53,199 bases of DNA from Salinimicrobium sp. TH3 (GCF_026676115.1 NZ_JAPONB010000014.1:1-53199); one strand, 5' to 3'; counted from the stretch's first letter, positions 42,370 to 50,753 are shown. The notes: generated by a model not told the origin, from the sequence alone. Made by a program: numbers and translations.

Positions 42370-42786
42370 ATGAAAAGAACAGCAGGATACCTATTTGTAG
42401 GAATTTTTTTCGGCATTGTCATGTATAAATCTGAAGCCGCATCGTGGTTTCGCATTTATGAAATGTTCAGGTTTGACGCGTTCCACATGTATGGCATAAT
42501 TGGTTCGGCTTTGATACTCGGCGTTATTGGGGTACAGCTTATCAAAAGAATGAACCTGAAATCCTTCACAGGGGAACCCATAAAAATAGCCTCTAAAGAA
42601 AGAGGCTTTAAAAAGTACTTTTTTGGAGGTATAATTTTTGGGTTGGGCTGGGCTTTGGCGGGGGCTTGTCCCGGTCCCATTTATACGCTCATTGGCGCGG
42701 GGTATGTTTCACTTTTAGTGGTTCTGGCCGGAGCATTGGGGGGTGCTTTTCTTTATGGATTGCTTCGGAAGCATTTGCCACATTAA
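42370..42786 (+). CDS. YeeE/YedE thiosulfate-transporter family, C-terminal half
   Basis: The 138-residue membrane protein has four hydrophobic helices and the motif GLGWALAGACPGPIYTLIGAG, which carries the second conserved Cys of the family. It begins 1 bp after the partner gene, so both halves are made together as a split transporter. The minus-strand gene at 42783 overlaps its last four bases. Confidence 0.9.
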   Translation: MKRTAGYLFVGIFFGIVMYKSEAASWFRIYEMFRFDAFHMYGIIGSALILGVIGVQLIKRMNLKSFTGEPIKIASKERGFKKYFFGGIIFGLGWALAGACPGPIYTLIGAGYVSLLVVLAGALGGAFLYGLLRKHLPH

Positions 42787-43136
42787 CGGGAAGCACAGGC
42801 CACCTGTGATTTTCCGGAGATGGTGAGTTCATAGATCATTCCTTCTCTCCATTTAGTGCCATCGAGTTTTTGCCCCTGAAGCTTTTTTTGAAGTAGATCG
42901 CTCACTTCCAACTCCTGTGCAGTTACCCCCACATATTGAATGCTGTTATCTTCAGCAATGGAAAAGAAAACAGTAACAAAACTTCCTTCTTCAAGACTAT
43001 GATTGGCATCCCGAAGTAATAGCTCAATTTCGGCAGAGAGACTGTTTAGGTCATATATTTTCTCAGTTTTTTCGGCGTAGATAACTGTGCTTATAGTGAT
43101 CGCTAAAGTCAACAGTAATAATTTAAAACGTTTCAT
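42783..43136 (-). CDS. Small exported protein of unknown function
   Basis: The 117-residue product has a signal peptide (about 1-21, ending YAE). The mature part is mixed alpha/beta with EKIYDLNSLSAEIELLLRDA, a central GSFVTVFFSIAEDNSIQ strand pair and a basic tail with one Cys. Its stop overlaps the YeeE C-terminal gene by four bases in convergent orientation. I recognise no family. Confidence 0.7.
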   Translation of the reverse strand: MKRFKLLLLTLAITISTVIYAEKTEKIYDLNSLSAEIELLLRDANHSLEEGSFVTVFFSIAEDNSIQYVGVTAQELEVSDLLQKKLQGQKLDGTKWREGMIYELTISGKSQVACASR

Positions 43137-43293
43137 AATGCAGATCTTTAAAAGTTAATAATCAGTTTCTTCGGGGAAGAGGAACCTATATCTTAAAGAC
43201 TGTCTGAAAATGAAATCGTTACAGCAAATACGGGAAATTATTGTAAATCTTTTCCTGTTAAAAAACCATCTTCAGAAATAGCATTTTTGAGAG

Positions 43294-43920
43294 TTATTTT
43301 TCCTCGGAAAGATAAAAGGAAGGAAGAGAGATGTGGAATTTCACAGCCATAAGTCTTATGAGGATCACGGTAAGGGAGGTGATCAAATAGATAACATCCT
43401 GGGCCATTCCCAATTCATAAAATATAACAAAGGCCAAACCTCCAACGATGCAGGCGGTTGCATAGATCTCTTTTCTAAAGATCACCGGGATCTCGTTACA
43501 AAGAATATCCCTTATAACCCCACCAAAAGTACCCGTCATAGCGCCAAGGGTGATAGAAATTATTGGGTTAAGGTTATTCTGAATACCAATTTCTACGCCG
43601 GTGATGGTGAAAATCCCCAATCCAATGGTATCAAATAAGAACAGGGATTTCTTAAGATGGTCAAGATATTTCCTGAAAATAATAGCCAGTATAGTGACAA
43701 ATCCAATTAAATAGATGTAAATGATGTTTTCCATCCAGGTGACCGGGGTATTGCCAATAAGAATGTCCCTTACAGTTCCGCCGCCAATAGCTGTGACAAA
43801 GGCAATAATAAAGATTCCAAAAAGGTCAAGCCGCCTGTTCATCGCCGAAAGAGCCCCCGAAATTGCAAAGGCAATGGTTCCTAAAAGGTCCAGAACATTA
43901 AATAACGATAATTCGATCAT
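43294..43920 (-). CDS. TRIC-like cation channel / UPF0126 family membrane protein
   Basis: The 208-residue protein has two repeats of a three-helix unit, each with a conserved loop: GGGTVRDILIGNTP in the first and GGVIRDILCNEIPVIF in the second. This is the signature of the TRIC/YadS-YicG family of trimeric cation channels. It should be an inner-membrane channel; ion choice and role cannot be read from sequence. It is divergent from trxB at 44062 with about 140 bp between. Confidence 0.92.
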   Translation of the reverse strand: MIELSLFNVLDLLGTIAFAISGALSAMNRRLDLFGIFIIAFVTAIGGGTVRDILIGNTPVTWMENIIYIYLIGFVTILAIIFRKYLDHLKKSLFLFDTIGLGIFTITGVEIGIQNNLNPIISITLGAMTGTFGGVIRDILCNEIPVIFRKEIYATACIVGGLAFVIFYELGMAQDVIYLITSLTVILIRLMAVKFHISLPSFYLSEEK

Positions 43921-44061
43921 GGCTCAAAGGTAATGCAATAGCAGGAGCCTGAAAAACTTGCTACTAATGATAGAAGTTATTCCGGTATATCAAATCTGTA
44001 TGTATTAAGCCTGAAGATTTCTTTTAAAGTTACTATTTTTACAGTAAGAAATTTTACTATC

Positions 44062-45033
44062 ATGAGCGAAACGAGAGAAAGAATAAAATGTTTAATTATA
44101 GGCTCTGGTCCTGCAGGTTATACTGCAGCTATATATGCCGCCAGGGCAGATCTTCACCCTGTAATGTACACGGGAATGGAACCGGGCGGGCAGTTAACCA
44201 CTACAACTGAGGTGGATAATTTTCCCGGTTATCCCGAGGGTATTGATGGACCTGCCTTAATGATCGATCTTCAAAAACAAGCCGAAAGGTTTGGAACGCA
44301 GGTGCGCATGGGAATGGTCACAGAGGTGCAATTGAACAAAGAACAAGGAGGTATCCACAAGGTGTGTGTAGACAACTCTACCTGGGTTGAAGCCGAAACC
44401 ATCATTATTTCGACAGGGGCAACGGCAAAATATTTAGGACTTCCAAGTGAGCAGAGATTGAGAGGCGGCGGAGTTTCGGCTTGTGCCGTTTGTGATGGTT
44501 TCTTCTACAAAGGCCAGGACGTGGCCATAGTAGGAGGAGGGGACACTGCAGCCGAGGAAGCTACTTATCTTGCTAATATTTGTAATAAAGTTACCATGTT
44601 GGTGAGAAAAGATGAATTAAGGGCTTCAAAGGCTATGCAGCATAGGGTCTTTAATACTAAAAACCTGGAAGTAAGATTTAATTCGGAAGTTGATGAAGTT
44701 CTTGGGGAGCAGGTTGTAGAAGGTCTTAGGATCCTCAATAATCAAACAGGTGAAAAGGAGGAGATCAATATCACCGGACTTTTTATTGCCATTGGTCATA
44801 AACCAAATACCGAGATCTTTAAAGGCCAGCTGGATATGGATAACACAGGCTATCTTATTACCCAGGGGAAAAGTACGAAGACTAATTTGCCGGGAGTTTT
44901 TGCATCGGGTGATGTACAGGATAAAGAGTATCGCCAGGCGATCACAGCTGCGGGTACAGGATGTATGGCCGCTCTTGATGCCGAGAGATATCTGGCAACT
45001 GTGGAAAGTAATGAAGAGGTTACTGCAAAATAA
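44062..45033 (+). CDS. trxB: Thioredoxin-disulfide reductase
   Basis: The 323-residue flavoprotein reduces thioredoxin with NADPH. FAD motif GSGPAGYTAAIYAARA is at 14-29, the redox centre CAVC (Cys141, Cys144) is in SACAVCDGFFYKG, the NADPH motif is VGGGDTAAEEA, and the late ASGDVQDKEYRQAITAAGTG closes the FAD site. Cytoplasmic. It supplies reducing power to thioredoxin, which in turn can feed DsbD at 30240. It ends before a strong terminator. Confidence 0.97.
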   Translation: MSETRERIKCLIIGSGPAGYTAAIYAARADLHPVMYTGMEPGGQLTTTTEVDNFPGYPEGIDGPALMIDLQKQAERFGTQVRMGMVTEVQLNKEQGGIHKVCVDNSTWVEAETIIISTGATAKYLGLPSEQRLRGGGVSACAVCDGFFYKGQDVAIVGGGDTAAEEATYLANICNKVTMLVRKDELRASKAMQHRVFNTKNLEVRFNSEVDEVLGEQVVEGLRILNNQTGEKEEINITGLFIAIGHKPNTEIFKGQLDMDNTGYLITQGKSTKTNLPGVFASGDVQDKEYRQAITAAGTGCMAALDAERYLATVESNEEVTAK

Positions 45034-45050
45034 TATAGCAGTTTTATAAA

Positions 45051-45086
45051 AATAAAAGAGGCTGTCTTTTGACAGCCTCTTTTATT
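45051..45086. terminator. Bidirectional intrinsic terminator
   Basis: AATAAAAGAGGCTGTC (45051-45066) pairs perfectly with GACAGCCTCTTTTATT (45071-45086) around TTTT. It lies between the convergent trxB and the small-ORF/pspC operon, and can end both. Confidence 0.95.
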
Positions 45087-45094
45087 TTTTCAGC

Positions 45095-45229
45095 TTAACA
45101 TTCTTCAGAAAAAATTTCGCAAACTTTTTCGGTTTTTGCTTTTTCCGCTACTTCGGGTATAACTTCTTCCCCTTTTGAAAATATTAGGGCAAAGAAAGTG
45201 GCTACTACAATTTCTATGAGTACGCTCAT
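45095..45229 (-). CDS. Small single-helix protein (44 aa) coupled to the PspC gene
   Basis: The start ATG (45229-45227) overlaps the stop of the PspC gene in the four bases ATGA, the classic arrangement for translational coupling. The frame ends 8 bp before the terminator. The product opens with a hydrophobic helix (VLIEIVVATFFALIF, about 3-17), followed by a Glu/Lys-rich tail with two Cys (residues 37 and 44, the last being C-terminal). It should be a small membrane-anchored protein, perhaps a regulator or partner of the PspC protein. Confidence 0.6.
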   Translation of the reverse strand: MSVLIEIVVATFFALIFSKGEEVIPEVAEKAKTEKVCEIFSEEC

Positions 45230-46917
45230 TGTCCTGTTATTGTATCGGTTTCTGTTGTCGGTATTTCTTCGTCTGGAAAATCTTCATTTAAAGATTCTTC
45301 TTCGCTCTCTTCTGTATCCCAATCACTCTCAGAATCTCCCCATGGATCCTCTTCCTCGGCGGGACAGTCAAGACATTCTGTTCCTTCACGGGTAATCTTA
45401 AGGTGTCTCTCTTCATATCCATTGTGCAGGATGTCACCATAATAATCTGTATTCCTGTGGAAGGAATAGGTGTTATCTGCAGCATAAAGGACAGTACCTA
45501 CCGGTAAAAATAAAGTCACCTGCACCTTTTGCTCCCTGTACTTGTTGGAAGGGTCTGTAGTGAGTATACCGCTTAAGTCAAGTCGGCCGTTTGAATAGCT
45601 GGTATTGTAGCTTATCTCTTCGGCTCTTTGACGGGCTTCCTCGTAGCTCTTGCCTTCTGCTTCTTTTATGACCTCCAGCCTTGCCAGGGAATCCAAAGTG
45701 GATTTAACGATCAACTGCACATTTTGCGACCAAATCACTTTCCTGTTACTGTCGTCATAGGATATGTTGAAATCTTCGGACTGATATGGAGTTGAATTGA
45801 ACTGAGGATCTCCCACCATATTCACATATAAGGTGTCATTGGCGGTTACAGGAAGATTTTCGGTAATCCTCACCTCCCCGTCAAAAGCTCTCTCGGTAGC
45901 CTGCTGAATTCCGAAGAATATAAGACCAAGTACAGAAATTATCCATAGCCCGAGCAGCACCAGCTTTGCAGTTCTTCCAATTGATCTAAGGTTCTTGACC
46001 AGGATCTTTAGTCCCAGGATAAAAAGGAAGAAAAATGGAATTCCCACGGCAAAGAAAGCAAGAAGGGAAATGATCCAGATACTTTCGGCTCCCGGTCCGG
46101 CGATTTCCACAAAGTCTGTCCATGGAGCTTCTATGATCCCAAAAGTTCCTATAGAAAAGAGACCAATGAACAATCCTATTAAGGTGGCTCCCGCGATCAA
46201 TATGAGGAAGATCCCAATAAGTTTTACAAAAAGATTAAGGATGAATTTTACGACATCACCTACTGCAGTCGCAGCCGAATTTGCACCGGACCGCGCCTTA
46301 TAACCGTATTTTTCGTAGTTGATGTCCTTCATCTTTCCCGACACCTCGTCGAACCCCTCTCTTATTTTGCGCTCAATGTTACTAATGGTAACCGGCTCTC
46401 CACGCATTGCGAGTTTATCGGCAGTGGTTTTAGCTTCGGGCACAAAGATCCAAAGCGCGATGTATATTAAAATAAAAGCACCGGTCGAGAAGATCGTTAA
46501 AAGGATCCACAGGATTCTTAACCATAAAGCATCTATTCCTGTATAATGGGCAAGCCCCGATGAAACTCCTCCTATATAGCTGTTATCGGTATCCCGAAAC
46601 AGCTTTTTTCCTCTGGTTTTACGGTATACTGGTTCATCCTCGAAGATCTCATCATCCAGTACATAATCTTCGGGTTGTCCCATAACCGAGATCACTTCAT
46701 CTACTTCTCTAATGCCAATTACCTGTCTTTCATTTTGGATCTTTTCAGCAAAAAGTTCGGCTATACGTGCTTCAATATCATGAATGATCTCTTCCTGGCC
46801 CGAGGTGTTGGTGAGAGATCTTCTTATCGCCTCTAGGTAATGTTGAAGTCTGGCATAAGCATCCTCATCAATATGAAAGAAAATGCCGGCAAGATTTATA
46901 TTGACTGTCTTATTCAT
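45226..46917 (-). CDS. PspC-domain membrane protein
   Basis: The 563-residue protein has an N-terminal cytoplasmic region (about 1-100) with a helix-rich DIEARIAELFAEK motif and GIREVDEVISVMGQP. A PspC domain (about 105-165) has KKLFRDTDNSYIGGVSSGLA and a WIFVPE end. Three or four further helices (about 225-345) precede a periplasmic beta-rich region and a strongly acidic tail. PspC proteins sense envelope stress. The gene overlaps the PadR regulator by 8 bp and a small ORF by 4 bp, so all three form an operon. Confidence 0.9.
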   Translation of the reverse strand: MNKTVNINLAGIFFHIDEDAYARLQHYLEAIRRSLTNTSGQEEIIHDIEARIAELFAEKIQNERQVIGIREVDEVISVMGQPEDYVLDDEIFEDEPVYRKTRGKKLFRDTDNSYIGGVSSGLAHYTGIDALWLRILWILLTIFSTGAFILIYIALWIFVPEAKTTADKLAMRGEPVTISNIERKIREGFDEVSGKMKDINYEKYGYKARSGANSAATAVGDVVKFILNLFVKLIGIFLILIAGATLIGLFIGLFSIGTFGIIEAPWTDFVEIAGPGAESIWIISLLAFFAVGIPFFFLFILGLKILVKNLRSIGRTAKLVLLGLWIISVLGLIFFGIQQATERAFDGEVRITENLPVTANDTLYVNMVGDPQFNSTPYQSEDFNISYDDSNRKVIWSQNVQLIVKSTLDSLARLEVIKEAEGKSYEEARQRAEEISYNTSYSNGRLDLSGILTTDPSNKYREQKVQVTLFLPVGTVLYAADNTYSFHRNTDYYGDILHNGYEERHLKITREGTECLDCPAEEEDPWGDSESDWDTEESEEESLNEDFPDEEIPTTETDTITGQ

Positions 46918-47254
46918 GATTTTTAGGTTTTTGGGTGGTTACAATTGTTACTGCAGTTTGCAGTTCATCCCAGGTATGGGTGAGCTCTTTTAAAAATATT
47001 TTTCCTGTTTCGGTGAGCCCATAGTATTTCCTTGGTGGTCCACTGGTTGATTCTTCCCAGCGGTAGTTTAGTAACCCGGCATTTTTTAGGCGGGTAAGCA
47101 AAGGATAAATTGTTCCTTCCACCACCAGGAGTTTTGCGCTTTTAAGGGTGTCGAGGATTTCGGCTACGTATGCATCATTGTCTCTTAGTACAGACAATAT
47201 GCAGTATTCTAAAACACCTTTGCGCATTTGTGCCTTTGTGTTTTCAATCTTCAT
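46910..47254 (-). CDS. PadR-family transcriptional regulator
   Basis: The 114-residue winged-helix protein has the PadR pattern LEYCILSVLRDNDAYVAEILD, VEGTIYPLLTRLKNAGLL and PRKYYGLTETGKIFL, with a C-terminal helix for dimerisation. It heads the operon with PspC (8-bp overlap) and a small ORF. A perfect 13-bp palindrome at 47276-47288, about 22-34 bp upstream of its start, is a candidate autoregulatory operator. Confidence 0.93.
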   Translation of the reverse strand: MKIENTKAQMRKGVLEYCILSVLRDNDAYVAEILDTLKSAKLLVVEGTIYPLLTRLKNAGLLNYRWEESTSGPPRKYYGLTETGKIFLKELTHTWDELQTAVTIVTTQKPKNHE

Positions 47255-47275
47255 AGTGTTTTGTTTTGAATGTTG

Positions 47276-47288
47276 ATGAACTGTTCAT
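47276..47288. promoter_or_regulatory. Palindromic candidate PadR operator
   Basis: ATGAAC-T-GTTCAT is a perfect inverted repeat with a one-base centre, 21 bp upstream of the padR start codon. PadR proteins often repress their own operon through sites of this kind with ATG/CAT ends. Confidence 0.45.
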
Positions 47289-47331
47289 TTTTTGATCGAT
47301 TGATGATTAATGATTGACTGATGATGCGTTA

Positions 47332-47850
47332 TTATAGATCCTGTTGAGGTTCTGTTTTCTCTGTAGCTGCGGAAGAATTGTGAATATTCTTTGCATTTAG
47401 AAAGTTAATGGTCAAAGGGTATTTATATAAGTGACCTTCCCCCGCGCGTATAGTTGCTGAAATTACCGCGTAAATATTAAGAACAAGTAATCCAAGAATA
47501 AGAAGCGCCATGATCACTACATATATAATAATTGGACTGGCTTCCATCGGATTTCCTATCCACTGGTGATGCTCATTAATGTATAATGGGCCATCAAAGT
47601 TTATTTTAATTCCAATTATGACTGCTCCTGCAATTCCTGCCATGACCAGAAAAATAAAATAAAGAAAAAGACTTATTTGAAAATTGAGCGCCTGTTTCCC
47701 GTGTTCATTCACAAAAGGATCGTTCTTTTTTGCAGTCCAGAAGATCAAAGGAAAAATAAAGTTTCCAAAGGGAAAGAAAAACTGGCTGAAGGTAGACAGG
47801 TGGATTAATGCTGCTACGGTCTTGTCTGGATTTGTTGATTGATTGTTCAT
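47332..47850 (-). CDS. DUF4870 membrane protein
   Basis: The ATG at 47850 (172 residues, MNNQSTNPDKTVAALIHLS) is preferred to one 51 nt upstream. A strong promoter -7 element at 47877-47870 lies between the two, so the upstream start would not be transcribed. The protein has the DUF4870 pattern: FGNFIFPLIFWTAKKNDPFV, EHGKQALNFQIS and four helices, with a YKYPLTINFLN end. The family is of unknown role. Confidence 0.88.
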   Translation of the reverse strand: MNNQSTNPDKTVAALIHLSTFSQFFFPFGNFIFPLIFWTAKKNDPFVNEHGKQALNFQISLFLYFIFLVMAGIAGAVIIGIKINFDGPLYINEHHQWIGNPMEASPIIIYVVIMALLILGLLVLNIYAVISATIRAGEGHLYKYPLTINFLNAKNIHNSSAATEKTEPQQDL

Positions 47851-47869
47851 TATGATTGATTTTCTTATA

Positions 47870-47903
47870 CAAATATATATCTTAAAGATGGTATTATGCA
47901 AAA
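47870..47903 (-). promoter_or_regulatory. Promoter of the DUF4870 gene
   Basis: Read on the minus strand, TTTTG (47903-47899) and TATATTTG (47877-47870) are separated by 21 nt, a full Bacteroidota -33/-7 pair. The 21-nt spacing equals that between the CRP-type boxes and their -7 elements, so those boxes take the place of the -33 element. Confidence 0.7.
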
Positions 47904-47987
47904 CAAAGTACTATATTTTTTTAGCTGGGTGCAAAATTTAACATTTTAACATGTTGAATAATTTGAATACTTTTAAAGAAATCAACA

Positions 47988-48446
47988 ATGACTATGGAAG
48001 TTTCTTCCCAAAAATTAAATTCTTTTTTAATGTTTAAACTTCCCAGTGCCTGGCTCTGTGGAGTAAGAGTAAAGGAAATTGATGAAAATCACTGTCTTAC
48101 AACAGTAAGGCACCGCTGGATCAACCAAAACCCGTTCAATTCTTTGTATTTTGCAGTGCAGGCTATGGCTGCAGAGTTGAGTACAGGCGCTCTTGTAATG
48201 ACAGCCATACAGGCTAAGGGGAAGCGTATTTCAATGCTGGTTGCACAGAATAATGCCAAGTTTAGCAAAAAAGCAAAAGGGAAAATTTCCTTTATATGTA
48301 ATGATGCTCATCTTGTCACTGCAGCTATTGAAGAGACTATAAAGACTGGCGAGGGACAAACTTTTTGGATGCGTTCCCGGGGATTAAATGAGGAAGGACA
48401 GGAGGTTTCTGTCTTTGAATTCGAGTGGACGATTAAATTGAAGTGA
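47988..48446 (+). CDS. DUF4442 (hotdog-fold thioesterase-like) protein
   Basis: The 152-residue protein has the DUF4442 pattern: FKLPSAWLCGVRVKEIDENH, RHRWINQNPFNSLYFAVQAM with the N-x-F-x-S-x-Y core, and AELSTGALVM. Members share the hotdog fold of acyl-CoA thioesterases. The substrate is unknown and catalytic residues are not certain. It stands directly upstream of a heptamer array and the AIM24-like gene. Confidence 0.85.
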   Translation: MTMEVSSQKLNSFLMFKLPSAWLCGVRVKEIDENHCLTTVRHRWINQNPFNSLYFAVQAMAAELSTGALVMTAIQAKGKRISMLVAQNNAKFSKKAKGKISFICNDAHLVTAAIEETIKTGEGQTFWMRSRGLNEEGQEVSVFEFEWTIKLK

Positions 48447-48522
48447 TCAGTGCTCGGTGCTCAGTGATCAGGTTTTTTCTTTAAACCTTAAACCTTAAAC
48501 CTTAAACCTTGAACTTTAAATC
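48442..48522 (+). repeat. Intergenic 7-bp period degenerate tandem repeats
   Basis: Four heptamers AGTGATC, AGTGCTC, GGTGCTC, AGTGATC (48442-48469) start inside the stop-codon region of the DUF4442 gene. After a T-run, six heptamers follow (four TTAAACC, TTGAACT, TTAAATC; 48481-48522), ending 8 bp before the next ATG. TTAAACC is the reverse complement of the GGTTTAA word at 20156 and 40686. Confidence 0.85.
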
Positions 48523-48530
48523 TTATTAAT

Positions 48531-49331
48531 ATGAATGCACACGAAATAGACTACGAAATCTTTGGAGAGGAGATGCAGTATGTGGAGCTGGAGCTGGATC
48601 CACAGGAAGCTGTAATTGCCGAAGCCGGCAATTTTATGATGATGAACGACGGGATCAAGATGGACACTATCTTTGGGGATGGTTCCAAACAGAATGAAGG
48701 GTTCTTAGGGAAAGTACTGGGAGCCGGAAAAAGGTTGCTTACCGGGGAAAGTCTCTTTATGACCATCTTCACCAATCAGGTTCCGGGAAAAAAGAAAATA
48801 AGTTTTGCCTCTCCTTATCCGGGGAAAGTGATCCCCATTGATCTTACCGAGTATGGCGGGAAGTTCATTTGTCAAAAAGATGCTTTTTTATGCGCTGCAA
48901 AAGGAGTTGCCATTGGCGTGGAGTTTAGTCGTAAACTAGGTCGCGGTTTCTTTGGAGGAGAAGGGTTTATAATGCAGAAGCTGGAAGGTGATGGGATGGC
49001 CTTCGTACATTCGGGCGGTACTACAGCTAAAAAGGTATTGCAACCTGGAGAAAAGCTCAAGGTGGATACCGGTTGTATCATTGGTTTTACCAGGGATGTA
49101 AACTACGACATTGAGTTTATAGGAGGCATTAAAAACAGCCTTTTTGGAGGGGAAGGTTTATTCTATGCTACCCTTACAGGACCGGGTACAGTCTTCGTCC
49201 AGTCTTTGCCATTTAGTAGACTGGCAGGTCGAATTTTAGCTGCAGCACCACAAGGCGGCGGTAGAGATAAAGGAGAAGGAAGTATCCTTGGAGGCCTTGG
49301 AAATATGGTAAGTGGAGATAACCGTTTTTAA
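48531..49331 (+). CDS. AIM24-like (TIGR00266) protein
   Basis: The 266-residue protein has the AIM24/TIGR00266 fold signature: [40 protein letters not shown], and [20 protein letters not shown] near the C-terminus, with glycine-rich loops. Bacterial members have unknown roles; some relate to membrane or stress responses. There is no signal peptide. It follows a heptamer array and is probably monocistronic. Confidence 0.9.
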   Translation: MNAHEIDYEIFGEEMQYVELELDPQEAVIAEAGNFMMMNDGIKMDTIFGDGSKQNEGFLGKVLGAGKRLLTGESLFMTIFTNQVPGKKKISFASPYPGKVIPIDLTEYGGKFICQKDAFLCAAKGVAIGVEFSRKLGRGFFGGEGFIMQKLEGDGMAFVHSGGTTAKKVLQPGEKLKVDTGCIIGFTRDVNYDIEFIGGIKNSLFGGEGLFYATLTGPGTVFVQSLPFSRLAGRILAAAPQGGGRDKGEGSILGGLGNMVSGDNRF

Positions 49332-49393
49332 GTGTTAAATTAGCTTCTTCTTGTTCCCTTTTAGGAAAAAAAGCTTATTTTTATAACTGTTAA

Positions 49394-49407
49394 CGAAAAC
49401 GATTTCG
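49394..49407. promoter_or_regulatory. LacI-like palindrome upstream of a small protein gene
   Basis: CGAAAACGATTTCG is a quasi-palindrome with a central CG, the form of many LacI-family operators. It lies about 52 bp before the ATG at 49460. No LacI-type regulator is present in the window. Confidence 0.3.
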
Positions 49408-49459
49408 CTTATAGATAACCATTACTTTTTCTAACCAAGGTTAACTAATTTTTACCATT

Positions 49460-49657
49460 ATGGCAAGAGCGATGTTTGAGTACACCAAGACAGTACTAAG
49501 TAAAGTAAGTTTTGATGTTACTCTGTTCTGCAAAGAGGTTAAAAAGGCACTTCAGCGATTATTACCTTATGAAATTGAGGAGTTGAAGTTGTACATTTTT
49601 ACCCTGATTCGGCAAAACCCCGAATTAAATAAATGTCTAATTTATCTAAATCCTTAA
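49460..49657 (+). CDS. Small conserved helical protein (65 aa)
   Basis: The 65-residue product (MARAMFEYTKTVLSKVSFDV, LFCKEVKKALQRLLPYEI) resembles a small protein I recall as common in flavobacteria, with no assigned role. It is predicted helical, has two Cys and no signal. It ends just before a terminator hairpin, and a LacI-like palindrome lies upstream. The recall of conservation is not verified here. Confidence 0.7.
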   Translation: MARAMFEYTKTVLSKVSFDVTLFCKEVKKALQRLLPYEIEELKLYIFTLIRQNPELNKCLIYLNP

Positions 49658-49660
49658 AAT

Positions 49661-49690
49661 AAAAAGCGGCTAATTAAAAGCCGCTTTTTT
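49661..49690. terminator. Intrinsic terminator
   Basis: AAAAAGCGGC (49661-49670) pairs with GCCGCTTTTT (from 49680), with A-run before and T-run after. It lies between the convergent small-protein gene and oxyR and can serve both. Confidence 0.92.
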
Positions 49691-49704
49691 TACTTTTAAT
49701 TGTG

Positions 49705-50646
49705 TTATTTTTTATGAATTGGACTAATGATCTTCACGTTCTGGAAGGCAATTGCTCCTTTGACAACACCTGCGATCGTGCTGCGCAGAGCTTCCACGAT
49801 CTGCATTTTTAATTCACTTTTATTGTAAATGAGACTTACTTCCCTTGCCGGGTTAGGTTCCGAGAACATCCTTATGTTCTTTTGTTCATTTTCTTTAAGA
49901 TCCAAAGTATGCAGGTAGGGGAGAAGGGTCATTCCCAGCCCCTCATTGGCAAGCTTTATCATGGTTTCAAAGCTACCACTCTCCAGCTGGAAATGTTGAT
50001 CACTTGATTTACGTGTAGCCTTGCATAAATTGAGAATTCCATCCTTAAAACAATGCCCGTCTTCTAATAACAGGATATCGTCGAGGTCAAGATCTTCGGC
50101 CTCAAGTTTATTTTTAGAATGTAATCTATGCCCCGGCGGAGTATAACCTACAAAAGGTTCATAATAAAGAACCTGTTCTTTTATATTTGGTAGTTCCAAA
50201 GGAGTGGCAGCAATAGCTGCGTCAAGATGACCGTCTTCAAGTTTTTCAATTATTGCTTCGGTATGAAGTTCCTCTATTTTTAACTTCACTTTTGGGTACT
50301 TTTTTATAAAATTATGCAGGAACATTGGCAGGAGCGTTGGCATAACAGTAGGAATTACCCCCAATCTAAAAAGCCCGCCTACAAATCCTTTTTGTTGATC
50401 CACGATATCTTTAATCCTGTCACTCTCGTTCACAATGTTACGGGCCTGTTGAACGATCTTACGACCGGTCTCTGTAAGCTCAATAGGCTTTTTACTGCGG
50501 TCGAAGATAAGTACATCGAGTTCATCCTCCAGTTTCTGAATCTGCATACTAAGAGTAGGCTGGGTTACAAATACTTTTTGTGCCGCTTTTGTGAAGTTTT
50601 GATGTTCGGCCACCGCTAAAACGTAGTGTAACTGTGTAATGGTCAT
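49705..50646 (-). CDS. oxyR: OxyR-type LysR regulator
   Basis: The 313-residue LysR protein has an N-terminal winged helix (MTITQLHYVLAVAEHQNFTK, TQPTLSMQIQKLEDEL). The effector domain holds the OxyR redox pair: Cys199 in LLEDGHCFKDG and Cys208 in ILNLC, at the same numbers as in E. coli OxyR. Peroxide should oxidise Cys199 and form the 199-208 disulfide, activating catalase, Dps and thiol genes. A TACTTTTG -7 element lies at 50677-50670. No target gene is adjacent. Confidence 0.95.
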   Translation of the reverse strand: MTITQLHYVLAVAEHQNFTKAAQKVFVTQPTLSMQIQKLEDELDVLIFDRSKKPIELTETGRKIVQQARNIVNESDRIKDIVDQQKGFVGGLFRLGVIPTVMPTLLPMFLHNFIKKYPKVKLKIEELHTEAIIEKLEDGHLDAAIAATPLELPNIKEQVLYYEPFVGYTPPGHRLHSKNKLEAEDLDLDDILLLEDGHCFKDGILNLCKATRKSSDQHFQLESGSFETMIKLANEGLGMTLLPYLHTLDLKENEQKNIRMFSEPNPAREVSLIYNKSELKMQIVEALRSTIAGVVKGAIAFQNVKIISPIHKK

Positions 50647-50753
50647 AGATTCCAGAATTTGTTCAGATGCAAAAGTATTTATTTTTTCTATAGAAATAAT
50701 AAAAAAAGGTTCATTCCTCTATAATTGGATCCTGGAAAGTATAGTTATATAAA

